From JBCCOW01 sp039025855 (GTDB lineage Bacteria; Planctomycetota; Phycisphaerae; Phycisphaerales; Phycisphaeraceae): a stretch of 64,000 bases of DNA. Positions 1 to 9,475 of the stretch are shown here, piece by piece. The notes below the pieces were generated by a model, which saw only the letters and a program-made list of their open reading frames with translations, was not told the DNA's origin and did no database searches. The stretch covers positions 62,001 to 126,000 of the forward strand of contig JBCCNL010000002.1 of NCBI GenBank assembly GCA_039025855.1, written 5' to 3'. Positions within the stretch are counted from its first letter, which is position 1, and the number at the start of each line of letters is the position of its first letter. The position numbers and the translations under genes are program-made.

Positions 1-1
1 C

Positions 2-79
2 ACCCACAACGGCAAGCGCGTGACGAAGGAAGCCACCCTCGACCACGACGGCGAAACCCTCCGCATCACGCTCGACTGA
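2..79 (+). CDS. C-terminal end of an unidentified protein (partial)
   Basis: The first 79 bases read as one open frame of 25 codons ending in TGA at 77-79, in the same C-rich codon style as the next genes. The tail ends GETLRITLD, which looks like the last beta-strand of a beta-sandwich, as is common at the end of glycoside hydrolases. That is only an impression; too little sequence is present to name the protein. It lies 24 bases upstream of the SGNH hydrolase on the same strand, so the two may share a transcript. Confidence 0.5.
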   Translation, partial: THNGKRVTKEATLDHDGETLRITLD

Positions 80-103
80 TCCCTTACTCAACTCGCACAC
101 ACC

Positions 104-961
104 ATGATCCAGGCACACCGGACACAACACACCCCTCTGCTCGCCGGGCTCTTCGCCCTGCTGAGCGTGTGTGGCACCGTTGACGCCAAGCCGGTCAAGG
201 TCGCCTTCATCGGCGACTCCCCCACCGTCCACTACACCCAGGCCGATCAGTCCCTCGCCGACACCCCCGTCTTCCACGCAACCCCCGACACCCCGCTCGG
301 CCAGACCCTCGCCAAGCACAACGCCAACTGGCACGCCGTCGTCATCGCCGCCCACGGCCTCACCACCCAGGCCTGGCCCCACCGCGACGGTGACTGGAAC
401 CCCGACCCCGACGGCTTCAACCGCCTCGACCTCCTCCTCAACGAACAGCCCGACCTCGTCGTCCTCATGCTCGGCACCAACGACGCGCTCCACATCGGGC
501 GTCACCCCGACCAAGCCGACCAACGTGAACAGGCCTACCGCAACGCCCTTGCCCGCCTGCTCGACGCCCTCCCCGCTGACACCTCGGTCCTGCTTCTCAC
601 CCTTCCCCCCATCATCGAAGCCACGCCGACCAACACCGAAGTCGATAGCGCCACCGTCAACCAAACGCTCGACCGCTTCAATCAGCACCTCCGCCAAATC
701 GCCGCCGAGCGTGACCGCACCGCCCTCTTCGACTACCGCGCCTGGGTCACCTCGCTCGACAACTGGCCCGCCTACTACAACGACGACGGCGTCCACTTCT
801 GGGGCAGCCTCAACAACGTCTGGGGCAACATCATCGCCCGTGACCGCATTATCCAGGCCGTGCAAGCCGAGCTGCAAGCACCGGCCCCGTCTCACCCCCA
901 AGCCCAAGGAGAAAGACCCCGCCGCTCACCCGATTTGTGCGAAGCCCAACCCGACTTCTGA
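104..961 (+). CDS. Secreted SGNH/GDSL-family hydrolase
   Basis: A 285-residue protein with a hydrophobic N-terminal segment (about residues 11-28) that looks like a signal peptide, so it is probably exported. The SGNH blocks are visible: FIGDS with nucleophile Ser39, the GTND block with Asn126, and a C-terminal DGVH with Asp228 and His231 as the likely catalytic pair. This family hydrolyses esters, often acetyl or other acyl groups on carbohydrates. Given the glycoside hydrolases downstream, a role in removing ester decorations from a polysaccharide is plausible, but the substrate cannot be read from sequence. The ATG at 104 is the first start and leads directly into the signal peptide. Confidence 0.85.
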   Translation: MIQAHRTQHTPLLAGLFALLSVCGTVDAKPVKVAFIGDSPTVHYTQADQSLADTPVFHATPDTPLGQTLAKHNANWHAVVIAAHGLTTQAWPHRDGDWNPDPDGFNRLDLLLNEQPDLVVLMLGTNDALHIGRHPDQADQREQAYRNALARLLDALPADTSVLLLTLPPIIEATPTNTEVDSATVNQTLDRFNQHLRQIAAERDRTALFDYRAWVTSLDNWPAYYNDDGVHFWGSLNNVWGNIIARDRIIQAVQAELQAPAPSHPQAQGERPRRSPDLCEAQPDF

Positions 962-1042
962 ATCGATCTTGATTAGCCGACGCTGTGCCGGCTTTGTGTT
1001 TAACGCTTTTTCCCGTTTCATCTCTTCCAAAGGAGAACCCCC

Positions 1043-1741
1043 ATGAAAGCTCAGTCCATTCTTTTCTCGTCGTCCGCCTGCCTCGTGTTAGCCGGAGCGT
1101 TTTCGGCCACCGCCAGCGCTTCAACCCTCATCGCCGACTTCGACGGCAATGGGGTCCTGCCCGTGACCAGCGGAACGACCGTGTCCGGCTTCAACAGCAC
1201 GAACGCGGCCGAGTTGACGTTTACCGACGCGAGCGGTTTTGATCTCATAGCTCAGACACAGTACAACTTCGGCGCATTTACGGAACCAGAGCGCGAAGCG
1301 GTGTTTACATCCATCGGTGCAGCGGGGGCCACGGCCGCCGCGGGTGCTACCGATCAAGCCTTCTTTCTGGATTACAGCTTTAACGAAACCTCCCCGGACC
1401 CATCCGCGACGAACCTGATCTCAATTGCTTTCTTCGATTCGGCCTTCACCCAGCTTTCCGAGAGCGTCTCCATCAACGGCACGACCGGCGGCACCGCGGT
1501 CTTCACGCTCAACGCAGCCGACGGCGCAGCCATCACCGCGGCGGTTAACAACGGCTTCTTCAACCTCGAGATCTTCTCCAACCGCCCGGATGGTGGTGCC
1601 AGCGGCACGCTCCAGATTGATAACTTCAGCGTCGGCGTGGTGTCCGATACCGTCATCCCCGAGCCCGGGACCATGGCCCTCTTCGGCATCGGCGCCGCGC
1701 TCGTCGTCGGCGGCCGACGTCGCCGTACCGCCAAGGCCTGA
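1043..1741 (+). CDS. PEP-CTERM sorting domain protein
   Basis: A 232-residue exported protein. Residues 1-27 form a signal peptide ending in an Ala/Ser-rich cleavage region. The body is rich in Ala, Thr, Asn and Phe with no recognisable catalytic motif. The C-terminus carries a full PEP-CTERM signal: the VIPEPG tripeptide region, a hydrophobic helix and a basic GGRRRR tail. Such proteins are known to be processed by exosortase and anchored or released at the cell surface; no exosortase gene is in this window. A strong Shine-Dalgarno AAAGGAG (1029-1035) precedes the ATG and a perfect terminator follows, so it is probably an abundant single-gene product. Codon usage is less C-biased than in its neighbours. 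Confidence 0.93.
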   Translation: MKAQSILFSSSACLVLAGAFSATASASTLIADFDGNGVLPVTSGTTVSGFNSTNAAELTFTDASGFDLIAQTQYNFGAFTEPEREAVFTSIGAAGATAAAGATDQAFFLDYSFNETSPDPSATNLISIAFFDSAFTQLSESVSINGTTGGTAVFTLNAADGAAITAAVNNGFFNLEIFSNRPDGGASGTLQIDNFSVGVVSDTVIPEPGTMALFGIGAALVVGGRRRRTAKA

Positions 1742-1758
1742 GTCTGCACGATCCTCCG

Positions 1759-1790
1759 CCCGCGGACGATTAACCCCGTCCGCGGGTTTT
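1759..1790 (+). terminator. Rho-independent terminator after the PEP-CTERM gene
   Basis: A perfect 10-bp inverted repeat, CCCGCGGACG (1759-1768) and CGTCCGCGGG (1777-1786), with an 8-base loop and four Ts at 1787-1790. It starts 18 bases after the PEP-CTERM stop codon. It is the clearest intrinsic terminator in the window and separates this gene from the glycosidase gene downstream. Confidence 0.88.
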
Positions 1791-1902
1791 CGCCGGAACC
1801 CTCACCCACCTAGCAACCTACGCGGTTAATCTCCCGGGCCAACGCCGACCGCGCCGCCGGCACACGCTTGTCCCTCTGATCCGTCACGCCTCAACGCCCG
1901 CC

Positions 1903-3954
1903 ATGACCCTCTCGCAACGCCACATCCACCTCGACTTCCACACCTCTCCCCTCATCGATGGCATCGGCAGAGACTTCGACCCTGACGCCTTCGGCGACAC
2001 CCTCCAACGCGCCCACGTCACCTCCATCAACTGCTTCGCCCGTTGCCACCACGGCCACCTCTACTACCCATCCAAAGCCTTCGCCGAACGCATCCACCCC
2101 CACCTCGAACGCCCCAACCTCCTCCCCGAACAGATCGAGGCCTGCCACAAACGCGGCATCCGCGCCCCGATCTACATCACCGTCCAGTGGGACAAGTTCA
2201 CCGCCGACGCCCACCCCGAATGGCTGCTCCGCGACGAATACCTCAAGCCCCACGGCCGCGGCGAAACCGACAGCGGTGACGCCTCCTCCCTGCTGCACCC
2301 CGACCACGGCTTCTACGATCGTCTCGACGTCTCCCACCCCGCCTTCCTCGAGTTCCTCCAGCAGCACGTCAAGGAGATCTTCGAGCTCATGCCCGTCGAC
2401 GGGCTCTGGTGGGACATCGTCGTCCCCTACTTCTCCTACGACCCCCGCTGGCTCGCCGCCATGGACGACGCCGGGCTCGACCTCCACAACCCCGACCACC
2501 GCACCCGATACGCCCGCAAGGTCATCGCCGACTTCGAACGCACCATGTCCGACTATGTGCGCTCCCTCCCGCAGTACACCGACGACTGCACCATCTTCTA
2601 CAACGCCGGGCACGTCGGCTTCCGGCACCGCGACAACACCAACGCCTACTCCCACTTCGAGCTCGAGTCTCTTCCCGGCGGCGGCTGGGGCTATATGCGC
2701 TTCCCCGCCGCCCAGCGCTACGCCCGCGGCCTCGGCCTCCCTACCCTCGGCATGACCGGCAAGTTCCACTCCTCCTGGGGCGACTTCCACGGCTACAAGA
2801 ACGAGGCCTCACTCGAGTTCGAGACCTTCAACATGCTCGCCCTCAACGCCACCGTCTGCGTCGGCGATCAGCTCCCGCCCCGCGGCGTCCTCGACACCGC
2901 AACCTACGAACTCATCGGCGGCGTCTTCGAACAGCTCGAAGCCAAGGAACCCTGGTGCACCGACGCCGTGGCTGTCACCGACATCGCCGTGATGAACCCC
3001 GAAGAGTTCCAGCGTTCCGAGGGCGTGTTCCATGACCAGGAAGACACGCAAGGCCGCACCGACTTCGGCGTCGTCCGCATCCTCCAAGAGCTCGGGCACC
3101 AGTTCGACTTTATCGACAGCTCCCGCGACTTCTCCAAGTACCGCCTCATCATCCTCCCCGACAACACGCCCGTCGATGCCGACCTCGCCGACAAGCTCAA
3201 GGCCTTCGTCGAGGCCGGCGGCTCACTGATCCTCACCCACCGCGCGGGCCTCAACCCGGCGGGCGACGCCTTCGCCGACCCCACGCTCTTCGGTGTCGAC
3301 TACGTGGGCGACGCCGAGTTCAACCCCGACTTCCTTCACCCCGAAGAAGCCTTACGCGAGGGTCTCAAAGACACCCGCTACGTCATGGCCCAGCGCGCCA
3401 TCGAGGTCACACCGACCGCCGACGCCGAGGTCCTCGCTCGAACCGAACGCCCCTTCTTCAACCGTACCTGGAAGACCTACTGCTCCCACCAATACGCCCC
3501 GACCTCCGGCGAATCCGTCTACCCCTCCGCCGTCCGCAGGGGCAGCGTCGTCTACTTCGCCCATCCCCTGTTCCGCATGTATGACGACGAGGCCTGCCGA
3601 TGGGTCAAGCGCCTCGTCCGCAACGCCATCAACCTTCCGCTGCCCACCACCCTCGTCCAGCACAACGGGCCGTCCACCCTGATCGCCACCCTCAACGACC
3701 AACCCGCCGAGTCCCGCTACGCCCTGCACCTCCAGCACTACATCCCCGAACGCCGCGGCGACCGCTTCGACACCGTCGAGGACGTCATCCCGCTGCACGA
3801 CCTCACGCTAACCGTCCGTCCGCCTAACGCTGTCAGGTCCGTCACCCTCGTGCCCGCCGGGCTAACCCTCGACCACCAGACCGACGACGACGCCATCACC
3901 TTCACCGTCCCTCGGCTCGACGGCCATCAGATCGTTGAGCTGAGCTACGCCTAA
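1903..3954 (+). CDS. GH151/GHL6-type glycosidase (alpha-L-fucosidase-like)
   Basis: A 683-residue protein without a signal peptide, so probably cytoplasmic. The N-terminal half looks like a TIM-barrel glycosidase of the hypothetical glycosyl hydrolase 6 / GH151 type. It has the characteristic CHHGHLYYPSK segment near residue 50 followed by HPHL, and a barrel strand DGLWWDIV with Asp166 and Asp171 where the catalytic acid is expected. Residues of about 350-560 resemble the flavodoxin-like trimerisation domain of GH42-type enzymes, and a beta-rich tail follows. GH151 members act on alpha-L-fucosides, but related families differ, so the substrate is inferred only. It lies 12 bases upstream of the nucleoside-hydrolase-like gene and is probably co-transcribed with it. 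Confidence 0.75.
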   Translation: MTLSQRHIHLDFHTSPLIDGIGRDFDPDAFGDTLQRAHVTSINCFARCHHGHLYYPSKAFAERIHPHLERPNLLPEQIEACHKRGIRAPIYITVQWDKFTADAHPEWLLRDEYLKPHGRGETDSGDASSLLHPDHGFYDRLDVSHPAFLEFLQQHVKEIFELMPVDGLWWDIVVPYFSYDPRWLAAMDDAGLDLHNPDHRTRYARKVIADFERTMSDYVRSLPQYTDDCTIFYNAGHVGFRHRDNTNAYSHFELESLPGGGWGYMRFPAAQRYARGLGLPTLGMTGKFHSSWGDFHGYKNEASLEFETFNMLALNATVCVGDQLPPRGVLDTATYELIGGVFEQLEAKEPWCTDAVAVTDIAVMNPEEFQRSEGVFHDQEDTQGRTDFGVVRILQELGHQFDFIDSSRDFSKYRLIILPDNTPVDADLADKLKAFVEAGGSLILTHRAGLNPAGDAFADPTLFGVDYVGDAEFNPDFLHPEEALREGLKDTRYVMAQRAIEVTPTADAEVLARTERPFFNRTWKTYCSHQYAPTSGESVYPSAVRRGSVVYFAHPLFRMYDDEACRWVKRLVRNAINLPLPTTLVQHNGPSTLIATLNDQPAESRYALHLQHYIPERRGDRFDTVEDVIPLHDLTLTVRPPNAVRSVTLVPAGLTLDHQTDDDAITFTVPRLDGHQIVELSYA

Positions 3955-3966
3955 CACCGCCCCGCG

Positions 3967-4983
3967 ATGAACCAACCCACCCCGAACATCATCCTCGACA
4001 CCGACCTCGGCGGCGACATCGATGACCTCGGTGCCCTGGCCCTACTCCACGCGCTCGCCGACCAGGGCCGATGCGGGATCCTCGGCATCATCAGCGATAC
4101 CTATCAGCCCGACGCGATCGGCGCGATCGATGCCGTCAACCACTGGTTCGGGCGTGGCCACCTCCCCATCGGTCGGCCCCAAACCCTCAAACATATCGAC
4201 ACCTACGCATCCGCCGTCGTCCGCGACTCACCCCGCGACCTGCTCCGTGGCCACGACGCCCCGCTCGCCGTCGACGTCTACCGCCAACTCCTTGCCAACG
4301 CTCCCGACCGTTCGGTCACCATCGCCACCATCGGCGTCCTTCTCTTGCTCAACGACCTGCTCGACAGCAGGCCCGACCGCCACTCCCGACTCACCGGCCG
4401 TGAACTCGTCGACGCCAAGGTCGATCGCTTCGTCATGATGGGCGGCAACTACCCCAGCAACCCCACGCTCCCCGAAACCAACTTCCGCGCCTGGAACACC
4501 CTCGGCGTCAGCCGACGCTGCATCGAACGCATCACCGACCTCGGCCGACCCATCACCTTCATCGGCGGCGAGCTCGGCGACCGCTTCAACGGCTACGGCA
4601 CCGGCGTCCGACTCAACACGCTCCCCGACAACCACCCCGTCCGCGTCGGCTACCTCGACTTCTTCACCCGCGCCCCCGACTGGGTCCCCGACGACGACAA
4701 GCCCTGGGACACCATCCAGCCCTGGTCGATCTGGGACCAGATCACCCTCTATCACGCCGTCTGCCGCGACACCCAGATCCTCCAAGAAGTACCCGGCCTC
4801 AACACGCTCGATAACACCGGCATCAACCACTTCGAGCCCGACCCCGCCGGCCCACACGCCTACCTCCGCCCATCCCTCCCACCGGCCGAGCTGGCACACC
4901 GCGTCATCGAGCCACTCATGCTCACCCGACCAAAACCAGTCGCCCGCGCAACACCGGCCAAACCGCACGCCTCGGCCCTCTAA
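3967..4983 (+). CDS. Inosine-uridine nucleoside hydrolase family protein
   Basis: A 338-residue cytoplasmic protein starting with the calcium-binding aspartate cluster of the nucleoside hydrolase fold. The cluster DTDLGGDIDD (residues 11-20) is spaced two residues wider than the classical DTDPGxDD, as in a divergent subfamily. The mid-protein DRFVMMGGNYPSNP and the FIGGELGDRF segment match the family's second and third core strands. True members cleave N-ribosidic bonds. Many planctomycete and Bacteroidetes members instead sit inside sugar-degradation clusters, as this one does between two glycosidase genes, so it may act on another glycoside. It follows the GH151-type gene by 12 bases and is probably in the same operon. 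Confidence 0.82.
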   Translation: MNQPTPNIILDTDLGGDIDDLGALALLHALADQGRCGILGIISDTYQPDAIGAIDAVNHWFGRGHLPIGRPQTLKHIDTYASAVVRDSPRDLLRGHDAPLAVDVYRQLLANAPDRSVTIATIGVLLLLNDLLDSRPDRHSRLTGRELVDAKVDRFVMMGGNYPSNPTLPETNFRAWNTLGVSRRCIERITDLGRPITFIGGELGDRFNGYGTGVRLNTLPDNHPVRVGYLDFFTRAPDWVPDDDKPWDTIQPWSIWDQITLYHAVCRDTQILQEVPGLNTLDNTGINHFEPDPAGPHAYLRPSLPPAELAHRVIEPLMLTRPKPVARATPAKPHASAL

Positions 4984-5179
4984 CCGCCAGACCGCACACC
5001 CGCAAACACAGCGCCGCGCGAACCAATAAAAGCGGGCAGCGCGACCGCTTCCCGATCCAACCCGAGCTCTGACTCATACCGCAAACCCAAGGCCGAACCA
5101 CGGGTGGGGCAGATGCCGATCTCGCGTGTCGCGTAGCGACCCCGCAAGGTATCGTTCCGCCAAACCATCGGATAATCGT

Positions 5180-7855
5180 ATGAGCCTCCAACGGAGCCCC
5201 AACAGCTTGAACGCAGAAGACCAGCTTGATCCTCTTCATCGTGTCGGCAAGCCCTTAACCGACGCAGACTGGACACTCCAGATCGATCGTCCCGGCGAGG
5301 GCACCCCTGCCCCGATACTCGAGCAGCTCAGTCACGGTATCCAGGCCACCGTCCCGGGGTGTGTCCACACCGATCTGCTGGCGGCAGGACTGATCGAAGA
5401 CCCTTACGGCTATGGCGTCGAACCAGAGCTGCACTGGATCGGTCGTTCGGATTGGCGTTACACCTGCCGGTTCAGGCTGGACGCCGAGTGGTTAGACCGA
5501 GGGCACACCGAGCTCTGCTGCGACGGTCTGGACACGGTCACTTCACTGTCGCTCAACGGGACCCCGATCGGCGAAACGGCCAACATGCACCGACGGTACC
5601 GCTTCGAGGTCCGCGGTGCGCTACGCGACGGCGTCAATGAGCTGACCATCACCTTTACCTCCCCCATGCACGCCGCCGAGCAGGCCGAGGCCCGATACGG
5701 AGCCCTGCCGCACGAGGGCCACGGCAGCAACACGATCCGGCCACCACACAACATGCTCCGCAAGATGGCGTGCAACTTCGGCTGGGACTGGGGCCCCGCG
5801 CTCACGACCGCCGGTGTGTGGCGGCCGCTGCGGCTCGAAGCGTGGGACACCGCCCGGCTTGGCGATGTGATCCCGCAGATCCTCTCAGCTAATGCCGAGC
5901 GTGCCGTCATCCGCGTCAACGCCGAGATCGTGGGCGATGCCTCAGCCACGCGAACGCACCGGCTCATCGATCCAGAAGGCAACCCGCTCGGCTTCTTCGA
6001 AAACGCACACGGCAACGAGACACCCTCAGAGCTTGTCGTCCAGCGCCCCGCTCTTTGGTGGCCTGTTGGTTATGGCGAGCAGCCGCTGTACACACTCGAA
6101 ACCGTGCTGAGCCAGCCGGATGGCCAGGTCCTGGATCGCGTCACCCAACGCATCGGCCTCCGCACCGTCGAGCTCGACACGACACCCGATGCGGCTCCCG
6201 GCGACGGCAGTGCAGTAGAAGAACTGCCAACCGGGGAGCGGATGCAACTCCGGGTGAACGGCAAACCCGTCTTCCTGAAGGGTGCCAACTGGATCCCCGA
6301 CGACTGCTTCCCCGCCCGCGCACACCACCCAGGCCGCCTCGACGAACGCATCGAACAGGCCGTCGCCGCCAACATGAACGGCCTGCGCGTCTGGGGCGGC
6401 GGCGTCTACGCCGACGAACACTTCATGGCCCGCTGCGATGAGCTGGGTGTGATCGTCTGGCACGACTTTATGTTCGCATGCGCCGCCTACCCCGAGGCGG
6501 AGCCCTACTTCAGCGAGGTCATCGCCGAAGCACGGGACAACGTCGCCCGGCTGGCTTCGCATCCGTCACTGGTGATCTGGAACGGCGTGAACGAGACCAT
6601 CTGGGGCACGCACGACTGGTCGAAAGCGTTCAGGGCACTCCGACACGGCGACCGCCCGTGGGGGCTGGGCTACTGGCTGGACGCGCTGCCCGCGGTTGTC
6701 AACCAGATCACTCCTGGCACACCCTACTGGCCGGGCTCCCCCTACTCCGGATCGATCGACCGGCACCCCAACGACAACGCCTTCGGTAACCGACACATCT
6801 GGGACGTCTGGCACGGTGACGGCCAATACCGCAACTACCTGGGCCACTACCCCCGGCTTTCAAGCGAGTTCGGTTACCACGGCCCGCCCGCGTTTGCGAC
6901 CCTAGACGCCGTCGTCCCGGACACCCCCAAGCAACGCCGATGGGACGCCCCAGCCCTCGAGTTCTACAACCGCAACGGCGGCCGGGGTGGGCAGCTCCAC
7001 ACCGACCTGCGGATGGCCGACGATTTTGCCTGCCCCCACGACGATCTGGATGCGTGGTTGTTCCTTGCACAGGTCATGCAGGCGCGAGCGGTCGAGATGG
7101 GCTGCTCGTGGTTCCGTGCGATGTGGCCCTGGTGCTCGGGCGCGACGTACTGGCAGCTCAACGATTGCTGGCCCGTCTCGAGCTGGTCGGCGATCGACTC
7201 GTCGGGCCGGTGCAAGCCGCTCTGGTACGCCACCCGTCGCTTCTTTTCACCCCGCCTGGTCACCATCAAACCCACACGCCCGATCCCTTCAGGCGAAGCC
7301 GTCAAGCCGCTCGCGGCCTATCTCCACAACGACACCGACCGCTGCTGGACGGACCGCTTGACGGTTCGTCGGGTTGATCTGGCCGGCCAGACGCTCGATG
7401 AATCCTCGTTCATGGTCGATCTCGATGCACGCACCGTTCAGCGCTACGACCTGCCGCAAGACTGGCTTGATCAACCCCAGACCACCGCGCTGGTTGCGTC
7501 GGTGGAAGATGACGACACGCCGGCAGGCTGGTGGTGGTTCGCTCCCGACAAACAGCTCGCCTACACCAAAACGCATCTCGCCGAGCTGGTCGATGCGTCG
7601 ATCACGCCCATCGGCAACGGCTACGCCCTGGCGCTCACCGCCAAGTCTTTAGTCCGCGACCTCTGCGTCTTCCCCGACCGGCTCGATCCGGCAGCGACCG
7701 TCTCGGACAACTGCCTGACCCTCTCCCCGGGCGACCGCGTCGTGCTCAAGATCGCCACTCGACAAGAGATGAGCCTCGAACAACTGACCACGCCACCCAT
7801 GATGCAGGCCGCCAATCGGTTCGGCGATTCTCGCTCGACCCCTTCCAAGACCTAG
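5180..7855 (+). CDS. GH2 beta-mannosidase-like glycosidase
   Basis: From the ATG at 5180 the protein has 891 residues; an in-frame GTG at 5126 would add 18 residues that look non-native, so the ATG is preferred. The layout is that of GH2 beta-mannosidases: an N-terminal jelly-roll with a WRYTCRF strand, the NFGWDWGP motif typical of this subfamily, an immunoglobulin-like domain, and a TIM barrel. The acid/base is Glu472 in WNGVNE and the nucleophile Glu563 in SEFGYHG. No signal peptide is seen, so it should act on imported oligosaccharides in the cytoplasm, removing terminal beta-mannose or a similar sugar. About 200 bases without features separate it from the upstream gene. Codon usage is more mixed than in the two preceding genes. 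Confidence 0.88.
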   Translation: MSLQRSPNSLNAEDQLDPLHRVGKPLTDADWTLQIDRPGEGTPAPILEQLSHGIQATVPGCVHTDLLAAGLIEDPYGYGVEPELHWIGRSDWRYTCRFRLDAEWLDRGHTELCCDGLDTVTSLSLNGTPIGETANMHRRYRFEVRGALRDGVNELTITFTSPMHAAEQAEARYGALPHEGHGSNTIRPPHNMLRKMACNFGWDWGPALTTAGVWRPLRLEAWDTARLGDVIPQILSANAERAVIRVNAEIVGDASATRTHRLIDPEGNPLGFFENAHGNETPSELVVQRPALWWPVGYGEQPLYTLETVLSQPDGQVLDRVTQRIGLRTVELDTTPDAAPGDGSAVEELPTGERMQLRVNGKPVFLKGANWIPDDCFPARAHHPGRLDERIEQAVAANMNGLRVWGGGVYADEHFMARCDELGVIVWHDFMFACAAYPEAEPYFSEVIAEARDNVARLASHPSLVIWNGVNETIWGTHDWSKAFRALRHGDRPWGLGYWLDALPAVVNQITPGTPYWPGSPYSGSIDRHPNDNAFGNRHIWDVWHGDGQYRNYLGHYPRLSSEFGYHGPPAFATLDAVVPDTPKQRRWDAPALEFYNRNGGRGGQLHTDLRMADDFACPHDDLDAWLFLAQVMQARAVEMGCSWFRAMWPWCSGATYWQLNDCWPVSSWSAIDSSGRCKPLWYATRRFFSPRLVTIKPTRPIPSGEAVKPLAAYLHNDTDRCWTDRLTVRRVDLAGQTLDESSFMVDLDARTVQRYDLPQDWLDQPQTTALVASVEDDDTPAGWWWFAPDKQLAYTKTHLAELVDASITPIGNGYALALTAKSLVRDLCVFPDRLDPAATVSDNCLTLSPGDRVVLKIATRQEMSLEQLTTPPMMQAANRFGDSRSTPSKT

Positions 7856-7983
7856 GGACCCGGTTTGTCCCGTCAGGACCAACGCAGACTTCGCCAGAGT
7901 GTTTTGGAGAAGCCACCACGCCCAGACGTCGGCTCGCTCCCGCGCTTCACCAACAACACGCTGCGTTTGATCCCCGCTAACGG

Positions 7984-9411
7984 CTACGGCCCCCAGATCG
8001 CCCGAGGGCTGTGTTCTGCGCAGGGCTCAGCCCTGGCCTCTTTGTCGTGCTCCGACGTGCTTGCCTGGTCGCGGTGTTGATCAACCATGGCTCTAAGGTC
8101 GCTCAGGTCATGGTCGCCCGAACGGTCCGTGGATTCGCCGGGATCGTGAGCCAGATCGAAGTACTGTTCCTCGCCGGTACCGGTCCAACGGATGTACTTC
8201 TCGTGGCCGCGAACGAGATAGCGGAAGTGCTGAGATTCCCACCAGCACTCGCCATGGATGTGGTCGCGTCCATGGGCGTCGCCGGTCAGGGCCGGCACCA
8301 GTGACTGGCCGTCTTCCGGGCCGAGGTGGCCGGGCGCGTCCACGCCTGCCAAGGCGCAACAGGTCGGCAAGATGTCTTCGAGGCTGACCAGCCGGTCGGA
8401 TCGACCCGGGCGTTCCACGGTCGCACCCCGAAGTGGCGCGATGAACATGGGGACGTGCGCTGCACCCTCATACGGCAGGTTCTTGCGGAACATGTGATGG
8501 TCGCCAAGCATCTCGCCGTGGTCCGACGCGAAGACGATCCACGTCGGCCGATCGTGGTCGCACAGGGGTGAACTGCTCCAGCGATCGAAGAGGTAGTTCA
8601 GTTGGTCATCGACATGATTGATGAGCCCGAAGTAACCCGCGGCGTGTCGACGCATCTCGTCGAGTTCGAACGGCCCCCGCGGCGCATCCACGCGCAGGCC
8701 AGGCTGCCAGTCACGCGAGCCAACCCACTGACCGATCCGCGGCTGCCACTGATTATCGCGATAACGATCCCAGTAGGTCTGCGGCGGCATGGCCGGCTGA
8801 TGCGGCGCCCAGTAGCTCAGGTGAAGGAAGAACGGACCGGCCGGATCGCGATAAACCTCCAGGAAGTCGGCGGCCGTATTCGTGACCCAGTTGGTGTGGT
8901 GCAGGCGTTCGGGCATCGTCCATGGCCGGGCGGTGCGGTCGTTAGACATCACGCCGAAAGGGAGCGTGTGCGGGCTGTCAGACTCTCTCATCAGCCAGTC
9001 GGCGTAGTCGTTGCGGCGCTGGTGAAACGTACGGCGGCGATCATTGGGCGTCTCGGACTGAATGATGTGGTCGTAGCCATGGCGAACGCCGGGCTCGGCG
9101 ACGTGCAGCTTGCCGACGAGATAGGTGTGATAGCCCGCGTCGCCCAGCAAGCGCGGCAGGGTGGTTGGCGGGTCGAACGGCTCCGCCTCACGATTCGCAT
9201 TGAGCCCGTGCCGCGACGGATGGAGGCCGGAGAGGATCGTCCGCCGAGCCGGGATGCAGACCGGGCAGGTGCTGTAGGCACGGCTGAAGTTGATGCCACG
9301 AGCCGCGAGGCTGTCGAGGAAAGGCGTGCGCAGCTCCGGATGGCCGTTGATTGACAGGCAGTCGTAGCGTTGCTGGTCCGTCGTAATGAGGATGATGTTG
9401 GGTCTTGTCAT
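7984..9411 (-). CDS. Sulfatase (formylglycine type) without signal peptide
   Basis: A 475-residue alkaline-phosphatase-fold sulfatase. The signature CIPAR (Cys52 to Arg56) in TCPVCIPARRTILSG is the site that becomes formylglycine. Metal ligands are visible in TTDQQ (Asp12) and in FASDHGEMLGDH. The protein begins directly at the first strand with no leader, so it should act in the cytoplasm on sulfated oligosaccharides already taken up. It is the last gene of a minus-strand cluster, 64 bases after the GH106-like gene, and converges on the GH2 gene across a 128-base gap with no clear terminator. The Asp-Asp pair common in this family is Asp-Gln here, which is frequent in cytoplasmic members. 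The substrate is unknown. Confidence 0.9.
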   Translation of the reverse strand: MTRPNIILITTDQQRYDCLSINGHPELRTPFLDSLAARGINFSRAYSTCPVCIPARRTILSGLHPSRHGLNANREAEPFDPPTTLPRLLGDAGYHTYLVGKLHVAEPGVRHGYDHIIQSETPNDRRRTFHQRRNDYADWLMRESDSPHTLPFGVMSNDRTARPWTMPERLHHTNWVTNTAADFLEVYRDPAGPFFLHLSYWAPHQPAMPPQTYWDRYRDNQWQPRIGQWVGSRDWQPGLRVDAPRGPFELDEMRRHAAGYFGLINHVDDQLNYLFDRWSSSPLCDHDRPTWIVFASDHGEMLGDHHMFRKNLPYEGAAHVPMFIAPLRGATVERPGRSDRLVSLEDILPTCCALAGVDAPGHLGPEDGQSLVPALTGDAHGRDHIHGECWWESQHFRYLVRGHEKYIRWTGTGEEQYFDLAHDPGESTDRSGDHDLSDLRAMVDQHRDQASTSEHDKEARAEPCAEHSPRAIWGP

Positions 9412-9475
9412 GGGCGATACGTCCTGGGTTTTTCGGTTGGCTGGGTTCGGCTTGCGTGTGACATACCTGATGTCG